Assembly (NCBI GenBank): GCA_040901795.1
Contig: JBBDYH010000166.1
Coordinates: forward strand, 1 to 62,072
Source of the DNA: JBBDYH01 sp040901795
GTDB taxonomy: Bacteria; Planctomycetota; Planctomycetia; Pirellulales; JALHPA01
Length of the DNA: 62,072 nt
Direction: 5' to 3'
Part shown: piece by piece, positions 47,309-55,179 of the stretch
How positions within the stretch are numbered: position 1 is the stretch's first letter
Layout: each line of letters starts with the position of its first letter
Position numbers and translations under genes: made by a program
The notes under the pieces: generated by a model
The model's database searches: none
The model's input: only the letters and a program-made list of their open reading frames with translations
Told to the model about the DNA's origin: nothing

Positions 47309-49726
47309 TCAACCCAGGTTGTGACCGCAGTTCTTACAGAACCTATCCCCTTTTGCGATTAATGCACTACAGGATGGACAGGTCACTACAGCATCCGGCG
47401 CAAGCAATGCGGCACTGTCATCGCTTCGAATCGTCACGTGCGCCGATTCTGTAACAATCATGTCGCGAAGGGTCCGCAATAGCCGCGCAGTTGCATTCTT
47501 GCTCGTTGGATCACTTTGGCGCGGATTGGCGATACAGCGAAAGCACCCCACGTCTTCAATGCAGTCACACGTCGTAACTCGTTCGAGCGCCTTTTCAATA
47601 AGCAACTCAATCTTGTCGAATGCACCTGTCGTCAGATCAACGCCATCATAGACGTTGTCGTACAGATAAACGGCTGCCGCGCCGTCCTTGAGAATCTCAC
47701 TGAAGGACGAAAAGTCTTGAATGTCGCATGGTCCGCTAACCGTTGGGAAAAGGCTCGAAATAAGCCGCTCACATGATGCTAAGGCCGCCTTCGCGTTACC
47801 ATTTCCTAGGTCGCGAACAATGTCGTCCCACATCGGCTTTTTGATGAGAATCTGTGTCGCGACGGTTGGGACAGTATGGGCTGGCACCCCGGCGGAACCC
47901 TGCCAGGGCTGCACCACATTGCCCGAACGATCCTTCTCTACTACATTCACGATGAACTCTGTGACGTCCACATCGACAGTCGCCACAGTCAACATTGAGT
48001 ACTCTGCCACTGAATTTCGGCGCTTCAGCCGTATTTGTTTTTGAATAAATGCCGTGGTTTCGTTCCACGAATACTCACGATCGAGCCGAATCACTTTCTT
48101 GCCCTTAAATACGTCCTTAACCCGATAACCGATTCCGCCATGCCGATAAATGGCGTTCCGGTAAGCCTCTCTCAGCAGGTGGAAGCCATCAATCTCACCG
48201 ACCTCATTGCTCCCGCACTGCAATGAATAAGACCCATCGCCCATGCTTCGGATGTTGACTTCGGAATGGGGATCCGAACGGTAGAAAATATCTTGGTCAA
48301 GCGCCCCGCTAGCCCTCATCTCAGCCACAGTTGATATTGCTTCCCCCAGTGACTCTAGATGGAGTCGGTCATCTACACCTCCAACCTCGTTCACCGCACA
48401 TGCGTAATGACAGTACACGACTCGACGGTTTGTGAGGCTCAGCGCTAAAGGCTCGTTTTCCTTCTGGAAGAGTTCATCGGGATGCGCGGCATAATAGGAG
48501 TCAATAGGCGTGTCGGCCGGGATTAGGAGGATCGCGCCTTCCTTGCCTGCTCGTGCTACGCGACCGGATCGCTGCCAAAGACTCATCATACTGCTCGGCA
48601 AGCCGACGCACACGACAACATCTAGGGCCCCAATATCGATCCCCAATTCCAGTGCACTTGTCGAAAATACTAGACGCACTGATTTATCACGCAGACCAGC
48701 TTCGATTGCTTCGCGCTCCGCAGCTGTTAAGCCTGCCCGATAGACTTTGACAAACGGCAACTCGTCGTCCTTCGACGATAATACCCTCGCCATCATCTTC
48801 TCGGCTGCAATGCGGCTGGGGCAGAATGCAAGGACACTCAGGCCTCGTTTGGCCAGGTCCAACGCAATTTTTCGACCGAGGTCATAAAAATGGTCGTGGC
48901 CGCTCACCATCCAAAATTTTTTGCGGCCCTGAATACTGCCGTCAGACTCCGGACCAACGCATGCGAATGGCACTCCCGTCAGCTTCTCCAAATGCTCGCG
49001 CGGCTCCCGAATCGTCGCCGAAGTGGCGACAAACGTCGGCGAAGAGCCGTGAATGTCGCAAATCTGCCGCAGGCGCCGAAGTACGTAGGCGACGTTCGTG
49101 CCGAAAATCCCGCGATATTCATGGCACTCATCGATAATTACGTACTTGAGCCGCTGGAAGAACCTCGCCCAGTTTCGCTCGTGATGCTGGAGAATTCCGA
49201 TGTGCAGCATGTCCGGATTGGTGAGTGCGATTTGGACCTGTGCGCGAACATCGTTCCGCGCGTTCTGCGGCGTGGAACCGTCGTAGCGAGCGATGAAGTA
49301 AGGATGCGCTGCGAGCGCGCCTTTTAATGGCCTGAGGCGCTGTGCGATCTCCATTAGCTTTCCGTGCTGGTCGTTCGCGAGCGCCTTTTGCGGATAGATG
49401 AAAAGCGAGGTCGCGCTCGAGTCGCGCAAGAGTGCATCAAAGACCGGAGCACTATATATCAATGATTTCCCCGAGGAAGTCTGAGTAGCCACGACCGTGT
49501 TCGTCCCATCCAGGAGCTGCTGAATTGCAATAGCCTGATGCCGGAAGAGCCCGGAGACGTATTCGCTTGCCAGCGCGTCGGCAAGCGCTTGGTGCAGCGG
49601 AAGCGCCGAAACGGGCAAAAAGTGACCCGTCGCAGCGTCTGTTCCTGGTGGATCATAGTGGACCGTTAGGTCCCCGTGTTCCCTCAAAACCTCCGAGACC
49701 CGTGCAATGACTGATTCTTGAGACAT
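47309..49726 (-). CDS. MrfA/YprA-like SF2 helicase with zinc-binding C-terminus
   Basis: 805 residues. Helicase motifs: Q-type FRHQAIAIQQLL, I TQTSSGKSLIY, II IDECHEYRG (DECH), III VATSATI, and VI LWQRSGRVARAGKEG. The C-terminal DUF1998/MZB region has four cysteines (CDCIEDVGCFRC). It is followed by an extra zinc ribbon (CPSC, CKNC) not usual in MrfA. MrfA works with the MrfB exonuclease in DNA-crosslink repair in Bacillus; related DUF1998 helicases occur in defence systems such as Druantia. Here the partner is a different protein. ATG 49726 has GGGGAAAG upstream. Confidence 0.85.
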   Translation of the reverse strand: MSQESVIARVSEVLREHGDLTVHYDPPGTDAATGHFLPVSALPLHQALADALASEYVSGLFRHQAIAIQQLLDGTNTVVATQTSSGKSLIYSAPVFDALLRDSSATSLFIYPQKALANDQHGKLMEIAQRLRPLKGALAAHPYFIARYDGSTPQNARNDVRAQVQIALTNPDMLHIGILQHHERNWARFFQRLKYVIIDECHEYRGIFGTNVAYVLRRLRQICDIHGSSPTFVATSATIREPREHLEKLTGVPFACVGPESDGSIQGRKKFWMVSGHDHFYDLGRKIALDLAKRGLSVLAFCPSRIAAEKMMARVLSSKDDELPFVKVYRAGLTAAEREAIEAGLRDKSVRLVFSTSALELGIDIGALDVVVCVGLPSSMMSLWQRSGRVARAGKEGAILLIPADTPIDSYYAAHPDELFQKENEPLALSLTNRRVVYCHYACAVNEVGGVDDRLHLESLGEAISTVAEMRASGALDQDIFYRSDPHSEVNIRSMGDGSYSLQCGSNEVGEIDGFHLLREAYRNAIYRHGGIGYRVKDVFKGKKVIRLDREYSWNETTAFIQKQIRLKRRNSVAEYSMLTVATVDVDVTEFIVNVVEKDRSGNVVQPWQGSAGVPAHTVPTVATQILIKKPMWDDIVRDLGNGNAKAALASCERLISSLFPTVSGPCDIQDFSSFSEILKDGAAAVYLYDNVYDGVDLTTGAFDKIELLIEKALERVTTCDCIEDVGCFRCIANPRQSDPTSKNATARLLRTLRDMIVTESAHVTIRSDDSAALLAPDAVVTCPSCSALIAKGDRFCKNCGHNLG

Positions 49727-49850
49727 TGCTTTCCCCGTAGAGAATCGCCATACCGGCTCAGCACAGAAACCGCCAATGCGGGAGACGGAACCGGATTATG
49801 ACCGTGTCGAGTGCGTGTTGCAAGCTAAGCTGAGAGAGAGCGATCGAGCA

Positions 49851-50090
49851 TTAGTCCAGACGGTCCTCCGCCGGCGGTGGCACGTTCGGGACAGCGGAGA
49901 GGTAGCGCTCGAAGTCTTCGCGGCGGCCGGCAATGGCCTCGCGGCGGAGGTGGTCCATCGTCATTATGACCGCCAGCTTTTCGCCCGCGGCGCTCGCCAG
50001 GAACTGGATCACCGTATAGCCCTCCTTGGCCGCCAAGGCTTCGATGCTCTTGGCTAACGACTCGGGCAAGTGAACGGACAGCGTGCTCAT
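49851..50090 (-). CDS. Small ribbon-helix-helix-like antitoxin or HicB-type protein
   Basis: 79 residues starting MSTLSVHLPESLAKSIEALA, a pattern like CopG/Arc DNA-binding antitoxins: one beta strand then two helices (SLAKSIEALA, TVIQFLASAA). The C-terminus (REDFERYLSAVPNVPPPAED) is typical of planctomycete paralogues. No toxin gene is adjacent. A decayed second copy lies at about 50690-50830. ATG 50090. Confidence 0.65.
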   Translation of the reverse strand: MSTLSVHLPESLAKSIEALAAKEGYTVIQFLASAAGEKLAVIMTMDHLRREAIAGRREDFERYLSAVPNVPPPAEDRLD

Positions 50091-50203
50091 GATCGCTTTC
50101 GGATGAGGTTGGCTTCATCGGTGGACAAGCTGCGGAGCCAGAGGCGCGGCGGGCTTCGGTTTGCGTCATCTCCGGCACGTACCCGTGGCCTGGCGAATTG
50201 TGG

Positions 50204-50218
50204 TATAATCGTGGTATG
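50204..50218 (+). promoter_or_regulatory. Consensus -10 box abutting the start codon
   Basis: TATAAT at 50204-50209, only six bases before ATG 50216. Transcription would begin at or near the A of the start codon, implying a leaderless mRNA. No good -35 is seen. Confidence 0.5.
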
Positions 50219-50473
50219 AGCACCGTTAGTTATCTCGATCGGTTTCTGGAGCCGGTGACCGAGTCATTCACGCCCGAGCTTGCCCGCACGCTCGTCGAAC
50301 TACGCGCCGACGACGAATTGCACTCGGAGATTGAAGCGCTTCGGCAAAAAGCGAATCTTGGTACGCTCACCTCTGAAGAAGAAGCCGCCTACAAGGATTT
50401 TGTAGAAGCCCTCGACGTGCTCTCCATCATCCAGTCGAAAGCCCGCCGATTCCTCGCCAATCACTCGGCATAG
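50216..50473 (+). CDS. Small conserved planctomycete protein of unknown function
   Basis: 85 residues. The pattern SYLDRFLEPVTESFTPELAR, followed by LRADDELHSEIEALRQKANL and GTLTSEEEAAYKDFVEALDV, resembles a small acidic helical protein found repeatedly in planctomycete genomes, in my recollection often upstream of HNH endonuclease genes. No endonuclease follows here. Predicted leaderless start (see the -10 box). Confidence 0.7.
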   Translation: MSTVSYLDRFLEPVTESFTPELARTLVELRADDELHSEIEALRQKANLGTLTSEEEAAYKDFVEALDVLSIIQSKARRFLANHSA

Positions 50474-50987
50474 CATGCGCGCCGAGCGACGGTTCGATTG
50501 CTGCACATGAACGACGCGCGGCGTGTCGAACTGCGGCTGCGATGGCTGGAGGAGGGTGGCCGTATTTAGCCTGGACCCCAATCGACAGGCGCGGCTGGTA
50601 CTGGGGAGTGGAACGCCGTCCGCCTTCCTCGGGGGGCGGGACGGGTTACACAGTCGACGGCCCGTGGCATGCCGACGTCATCATGACCGCCAGCTTTTGG
50701 CCGGGCGGCGCTCGCCAGGAACTGGCTCACCGTATAGCCCTCCTTGGCGGCCAAGGCTTCGATGCTCTCGGCTAACGATTCGGGTAAATGAACGGTCAGA
50801 GTGCTCTTGGTCGCTTTCGGAGGAGGTTGACCCGTCGCTTCGCCACGCTTGCCGGCGTATCATGGCAGCGTAAACTGGCGGTAGCGTGGGATTGTCGCTC
50901 TTCTGCGCGAGGGCCAATTACCGCGTAGCGTCCCGGCGACTACTGTGCCAGTCTTGCAGCCAGGCTGAACTCGACGGAGAAACGCCC
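50474..50987. other. Region with decayed antitoxin copy
   Basis: Contains no intact gene. Bases about 50690-50830 are a degenerate repeat of 49970-50115. The first 200 bases have no recognisable product. Confidence 0.6.
50690..50830 (-). pseudogene. Decayed duplicate of the small antitoxin gene
   Basis: Closely matches the antitoxin gene at 49851-50090 over its 5' half (TCGATGCTCTYGGCTAACGA and flanks). The start codon ATG has become AAG (CTT on the plus strand near 50803), and the frame shifts after about 35 codons. A duplication followed by decay. Confidence 0.7.
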
Positions 50988-51353
50988 ATGAACGACGCAT
51001 CTCAACAAGCCACGAGCGGTATGAAGGCGGTGGCCTTATTGATCGGCTGGATCAGCTTTGCCCAACTGGATCCTCGCGACCCGTTCAATTTGCCCGAGAC
51101 GGCGTACAACGCCGTCGTGCTTGTTGCGGCGATCGCGGGAGTCGTGGCCGCGATCAGTATCTGGCTGAACGCGTCGTGGATGATATTTGCGTACGGCGCA
51201 TGGCTTGTGCTCATGATCGTCGCCCGCGTATGGCATGACGCGCAAATCGAACCGGTAATCTGGAAAGTGGCGCTCGGCGCCGTCATCCCGGCGATCTTTC
51301 TCGGTGTGGTCGGCTGGTTTCTGCACCGAGATCAGAGGCGGACTCGAGTTTAG
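50988..51353 (+). CDS. Small multi-pass membrane protein
   Basis: 121 residues from ATG 50988, with GGAGA seven bases upstream. Hydrophobic helices: VALLIGWISFAQL, AVVLVAAIAGVVAAISIWLN, SWMIFAYGAWLVLMIVARVW and VALGAVIPAIFLGVVGWFLH. Short polar termini. No known family or neighbours that suggest a role. Confidence 0.65.
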   Translation: MNDASQQATSGMKAVALLIGWISFAQLDPRDPFNLPETAYNAVVLVAAIAGVVAAISIWLNASWMIFAYGAWLVLMIVARVWHDAQIEPVIWKVALGAVIPAIFLGVVGWFLHRDQRRTRV

Positions 51354-51989
51354 CCAGGCGACGGTTTCCGCTGCATACCGATGCGAACCGATCGCCGGCG
51401 CGAGAGCCGCACTTCGAGACTCCGTTCGTACGGAGCCTGCCTGCCAGGGGAGACGGGCAGAGGGGGAGAGGGGGAGACGGGGAGACGAACTTGCTTCCTG
51501 GTTTGCAAACAAGGCTCCACCCGCACAAGGCGGGCGGTGGCCGGGACATCCTGAAGCGCGATCGTCGTCTGGTTTGTATACATCGCTCCGCCCCGGCAAG
51601 CGGGGCGGTGGCGAGTCGACCTGGACGACCGAGAGGGGGTGACAAGGAGAGGGGGAGACGAACTTGCTTCCTGGTATGCAAACAAGGCTCCGCCCGCACA
51701 AGGCGGGCGGTGGCCGGGACACTTCTCGAGTGCGATCGAAGTCTGGTTTGTAAACACCGCTCCGCCCCGGCAAGCGGGGCGGTGGCGAGTCGACCTGGAC
51801 GACAGAGAGGGGGAGACGGGGAGAGGGGGAGACCGGGAGACTTGGAGACTGGGAGACCGGGAGACTGGGAGACTCGGAGATAAGTCCCGCCAAGTCACAG
51901 ACACCAGGCCACCAGACGCTTGTTGAAATCCAAAGCGGCGACGAGCCGCCGCACTCCATAGACACCAGGTCACTCGACCACACCACCCC
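51354..51989. repeat. Tandem 173-base repeats and purine tracts
   Basis: Two direct copies of a ~173-base unit, 51481-51653 and 51654 to about 51824, roughly 90% alike by eye. Each holds CGCCCGCACAAGGCGGGCGG-type and CGCCCCGGCAAGCGGGGCGG hairpins, linked by GGGGGAGAC tracts. An eight-base GGGAGACT array (about 51828-51880) and a family D palindrome half (51925-51960) follow. No gene; open frames here are repeat-derived. Confidence 0.8.
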
Positions 51990-52562
51990 TTACGCCGGCG
52001 GCTTCGAGCGCTCGATGTACTCGCCGGTGCGCGTATCCACCTTGATGTATTCGCCTTGCTCGAGGAACGCCGGTCCTTGGATCGTCGCGCCGGTTTCAAC
52101 CTTGCAGGGCTTGGTGACGTTGGTCGCCGTGTTGCCGCGCACGCCCGGCTCGCAGTACTCGATCTTGAGGATCATGTGGTTGGGCGGCTCGATGCTGATC
52201 GGGCGGTCGTTGAAGAGCATCACCTGGCAGACCGTCCCTTCCTTGAGCCATTGCCAGGCATCGCCGACGATGTCCTTATTCAACTCGTACTGCTCGTAGC
52301 TGGTGTTGTCCATGAAGACAAACTGGTCCCCCTGGGTATAGAGGAACTGGGCGTCGATCGTGCTCACATCGGCCTCGTCCAGCGAGTCGCCGCTCTTGTA
52401 GGTGCGGTCGAGCATCGTGCCGCGGATCAGGTTTTTCATTTTGCACTTGTACAGCGCCTGCCCTTTTCCCGGCTTGACGAAGTTGCACTCGACCATCAGG
52501 TACGGGTCGCCGTCGATCTGGACTTTGAGGCCTTTGCGAAAGTCGCTGGTGTTGTACGCCAC
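51990..52562 (-). CDS. efp: Elongation factor P
   Basis: 190 residues, the standard length. Three beta-barrel domains: an N-terminal KOW-like domain with the loop KPGKGQA carrying the lysine (residue 33, equivalent to E. coli Lys34) that is beta-lysylated, an OB domain, and a C-terminal OB domain ending VDTRTGEYIERS. Relieves ribosome stalling at polyproline stretches. Start is GTG 52562 with AGGA eight bases upstream. The divergent neighbour is an EpmB-type aminomutase, supporting lysylation of this factor. Confidence 0.95.
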   Translation of the reverse strand: MAYNTSDFRKGLKVQIDGDPYLMVECNFVKPGKGQALYKCKMKNLIRGTMLDRTYKSGDSLDEADVSTIDAQFLYTQGDQFVFMDNTSYEQYELNKDIVGDAWQWLKEGTVCQVMLFNDRPISIEPPNHMILKIEYCEPGVRGNTATNVTKPCKVETGATIQGPAFLEQGEYIKVDTRTGEYIERSKPPA

Positions 52563-52637
52563 GAGTGGATTCCTGCTACGATTGAAGAACGGTAATTGTT
52601 ATGCTGGCGAGACGATTGCTGCATTCGGCGAACGTTA

Positions 52638-52747
52638 TGTAGGGAACGGTTTCAGTGCCGTTCCGTTGGGCGCGTTGACGTTTTTACGTCGATTGGCGCT
52701 TCCGGAACGCCACCCGCCACGGCGGGCAAGCTTTGGGCGTTCCCTAC
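52638..52747. repeat. Dispersed hairpin element, family B copy 2
   Basis: Bounded by TAGGGAACGG and CGTTCCCTA; interior closely matches 24664-24772. It lies in the efp-epmB intergenic region, ten bases from a family A element. Confidence 0.85.
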
Positions 52748-52751
52748 AGAG

Positions 52752-52854
52752 TAAGAACCGCTAACAATACTAACCCGACGCGTAAGCGAGGCCGAGTTTG
52801 GCCGCTTCTCGCTCACGCTTCGGGTTACTGTGTGCAGTTGTGTTAGCGGTTGTA
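52752..52854. repeat. Dispersed palindromic element, family A copy 3
   Basis: Outer arms TAAGAACCGCTAACA and TGTTAGCGGTTGTAA, inner arms as in copy 2. It abuts, and may have displaced, the original start region of epmB. Confidence 0.88.
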
Positions 52855-52893
52855 AATTCATTTTCAAGTACATCCGTCACGAGTAACTGCAAA

Positions 52894-53997
52894 TTGGCTA
52901 CCGCTGACACCAGTTTGTCCACCAGTTCGCGGCGGCAATTCGCCGCACCCCAACGGCATTTTGCGGAGACCGCCGAGCCGCTGTACGACACCTGGCAGCA
53001 GGCCCTCAAGGACGCGATTCGTGATCCATTTGAGCTATGCCGGCTGCTGGAACTTCCTGCGGAATGGGCGGCTGCGGCGCGGCGCGTGGAAAGATCGTTT
53101 TCTCTATTTGCTCCAAGGAGTTACGTCGCCCGGATGCGCTCCGGCGACCCGGCGGACCCGCTCTTGCGGCAAGTGCTTCCTGTCGAGGCGGAGGCCGATG
53201 TAGCCAGGGGCTTCTCGCAGGATCCCGTGGGGGACCGGCAGGCGAGCCTTTCGCCCGGCCTCTTACACAAGTACGCAGGCCGGGTTTTGATCGTAACAAC
53301 TGGGGCTTGCGCCGTCCATTGCCGTTACTGTTTCCGCCGGCATTTTCCGTACCAGGAAACACCGCGTACGCCGGAGGACTGGAGTGATGCGCTTGATTCG
53401 ATCGCGGCGGATGAGAGCGTCCATGAGGTGATTCTCAGCGGCGGCGACCCGCTGACGCTGGTTGATGCTTCGTTGGCGGCGCTCGCGGAACGGATTGCCG
53501 CCATTGGGCACGTCCGGCGGCTGCGCGTGCACACGCGATTGCCGATCATGATTCCCCAGCGCGTAACGGCCGAACTTTTGGACTGGCTCACCGGCACGCG
53601 GCTGGCGCCGGTGATGGTAATCCACGCCAACCACGCGGCGGAGCTGCAAGGCTCGGCAGCCGTGGCGGTGCGGAAAATCGTGGCGGCCGGCGTGCCGACG
53701 CTCAATCAGGCGGTGCTGTTGCGGGGCGTCAACGACGCGGTCGAAACGCTCGTTGAGCTCTCGGAGCGGCTCGTCGATCTGGGCGTCATGCCGTATTATT
53801 TGCATCAACTCGACCGCGTTGCCGGCGCCGCGCACTTTGAGGCGCCCGTGGACGAAGGCCTGCGGATCGTCGAAGAGATGCGGCGCCGCCTCCCCGGTTA
53901 CGCGGCGCCGCGGTATGTGCAGGAAGTGGCAGGAGAACCGTACAAGATTGAAGTGGGAATGACTCGTTCCCAGGCTCCGCCTGGGAACGGACTGTAG
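52894..53997 (+). CDS. epmB: EF-P lysylation enzyme EpmB (radical SAM, KamA family)
   Basis: About 367 residues. Radical SAM cysteines in CAVHCRYCFRRHF, lysine-2,3-aminomutase-like blocks VILSGGDPLTLVD and VMVIHANHA, and the EpmB-type N-terminal helical region (LYDTWQQALKDAIRDPFELC). Converts lysine to beta-lysine for attachment to EF-P by EpmA (not in the window). No ATG fits: TTG 52894 or 52915 are the likely starts. The C-terminal residues SQAPPGNGL are encoded by a family C repeat. Divergent from efp. Confidence 0.88.
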   Translation: MATADTSLSTSSRRQFAAPQRHFAETAEPLYDTWQQALKDAIRDPFELCRLLELPAEWAAAARRVERSFSLFAPRSYVARMRSGDPADPLLRQVLPVEAEADVARGFSQDPVGDRQASLSPGLLHKYAGRVLIVTTGACAVHCRYCFRRHFPYQETPRTPEDWSDALDSIAADESVHEVILSGGDPLTLVDASLAALAERIAAIGHVRRLRVHTRLPIMIPQRVTAELLDWLTGTRLAPVMVIHANHAAELQGSAAVAVRKIVAAGVPTLNQAVLLRGVNDAVETLVELSERLVDLGVMPYYLHQLDRVAGAAHFEAPVDEGLRIVEEMRRRLPGYAAPRYVQEVAGEPYKIEVGMTRSQAPPGNGL

Positions 53998-54096
53998 GGC
54001 AGGCTCCGCCTGCCGAACGAGTTTTTTTGCGTACCATTTTGGATGTTGCAAGGCAGAGCCTTGCAGGCAGTCTGTTCCCAGGCGGAGCCTGGGAAC
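53966..54096. repeat. Hairpin-bounded element, family C copy 2
   Basis: 131 bases, palindromes at 53966-53988 and 54074-54096 as in 40180-40312. It includes the end of epmB (stop 53995-53997) and a terminator-like hairpin. Confidence 0.85.
53998..54028 (+). terminator. Terminator-like hairpin after epmB
   Basis: GGCAGGCTCCGCCTGCC at 53998-54014, followed seven bases later by seven T residues (54022-54028). The spacer before the T run is long, so efficiency is uncertain. It lies within the family C repeat. Confidence 0.4.
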
Positions 54097-54116
54097 AAGA
54101 ATTCGAACGCACTCCC

Positions 54117-55022
54117 ATGAAAATTCTCATCGGCATCGACGGCTCGGAACATAGCTTCGCGGCGGCGTCGCTTGCCGGACGGCTGCTTGCTCACGGCCGC
54201 GATCAGATTGCGTTGTATCACTCCTGCGGACCACTCACCCTCGCCGATCAGGTGGACTCATCGCTGCACGAGCGGGCGTGCCAGGCGGTGGCCAACGTGA
54301 TTCTGGACGAAGCGAAACGGCGGCTGCCCCAACCCCTTCAAGCCGACGTTGAGGCTTTTCAGGGGGATGGTCGAGCAGCCGAAGCCATCGTCGAACAAGC
54401 GCAGCGATGGGGGGCGGAGCTAATCGTTCTCGGCGCTCGTGGGCTCGGCCGGATGGAAGGTTTGCTCTTGGGGAGCGTGTCGAGCAGCGTGGTGCGGACC
54501 GCGCACGTCCCGGTCTTGGTGGCACGCGGCAATCATGACGAGGCGGAGGCATTGCGGGTGCTCATCGCGTACGACCCCGTCCATGCGGCGCAGCACGCTG
54601 ACTTCATCGGCAAACTGACGTGGCCCGAGGGGGCCGTGGGACGCGTGGCCGCAGTGATCGACTCGATGTTGCCCAGCCACCTGCCGGAGTGGATTCAGAA
54701 GCGGGCCCGCGATGCCGACACCGAGGCGATGTCGCAGGTCTGGGTCCGCGAGCACGAGCAAGCGCGCAAAGCGAAGGAGCAGGAGCTGGCGTCTTACACG
54801 CAGCGGCTGCCGGGGCCATTCCGGTCGAGTGCGCCCATTGTTCTCGAAGGGAATCCGGCCGAGCAGTTGATGGCGCTGGTTGATCGTGAGAAGCCGTCGA
54901 TCATTGTGATGGGCAAGGCGATGAAGAACTTTTTCGATCGCTGGTTTATCGGCAGCGTTTCGGAAAAGGTGCTGGCGCACGCGGGTTGCTCGGTGCTGGT
55001 GATTCCGGCGGGTAAGGGGTGA
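54117..55022 (+). CDS. Tandem-domain universal stress protein
   Basis: 301 residues, two UspA domains. The first (1-140) starts MKILIGIDGSEHSFAAASLA and ends with the nucleotide-binding loop GARGLGRMEGLLLGSVSSSV. The second (about 150-300) begins LRVLIAYDP and ends IIVMGKAMKNFFDRWFIGSV. The first domain keeps the G-x2-G-x9-G-S ATP-binding pattern; the second is degenerate. ATG 54117 matches the family start; an upstream open frame comes from the repeat. Stress-response role is inferred. Confidence 0.88.
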   Translation: MKILIGIDGSEHSFAAASLAGRLLAHGRDQIALYHSCGPLTLADQVDSSLHERACQAVANVILDEAKRRLPQPLQADVEAFQGDGRAAEAIVEQAQRWGAELIVLGARGLGRMEGLLLGSVSSSVVRTAHVPVLVARGNHDEAEALRVLIAYDPVHAAQHADFIGKLTWPEGAVGRVAAVIDSMLPSHLPEWIQKRARDADTEAMSQVWVREHEQARKAKEQELASYTQRLPGPFRSSAPIVLEGNPAEQLMALVDREKPSIIVMGKAMKNFFDRWFIGSVSEKVLAHAGCSVLVIPAGKG

Positions 55023-55041
55023 GAGGCATTCGTCGCGATAA

Positions 55042-55179
55042 TTTTGGAGTGCGACGACTGGTCGTCGCTTTCTTTTTCAAACCGCGACGCGAGCGAATCA
55101 GATGACGATGACGAAGCACGATTCGTAACGCGACGGAAGAGATTGAAATCCAAAGCTACGACAAGTCGTAGCACTCCAA
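55042..55179. repeat. Palindromic element, family D
   Basis: Left arm TTTTGGAGTGCGACGACTGG from 55042; right arm GCTACGACAAGTCGTAGCAC reaching TCCAAA at 55180. A related half element is at 51925-51960. Its last base is the A of the following gene's ATG. Confidence 0.75.

Noticed and set aside
50487..50510. GGTTCGATTGC resembling a tRNA T-arm
   Set aside because: No acceptor, anticodon or D-arm can be folded around it.
51036..52099. Two minus-strand frames with repeated PPPRLPGRSGVYK-like blocks
   Set aside because: They are translations of the 173-base tandem repeats and purine tracts and have no start signals. Repeat proteins were considered, but the second copy is not under obvious codon constraint.
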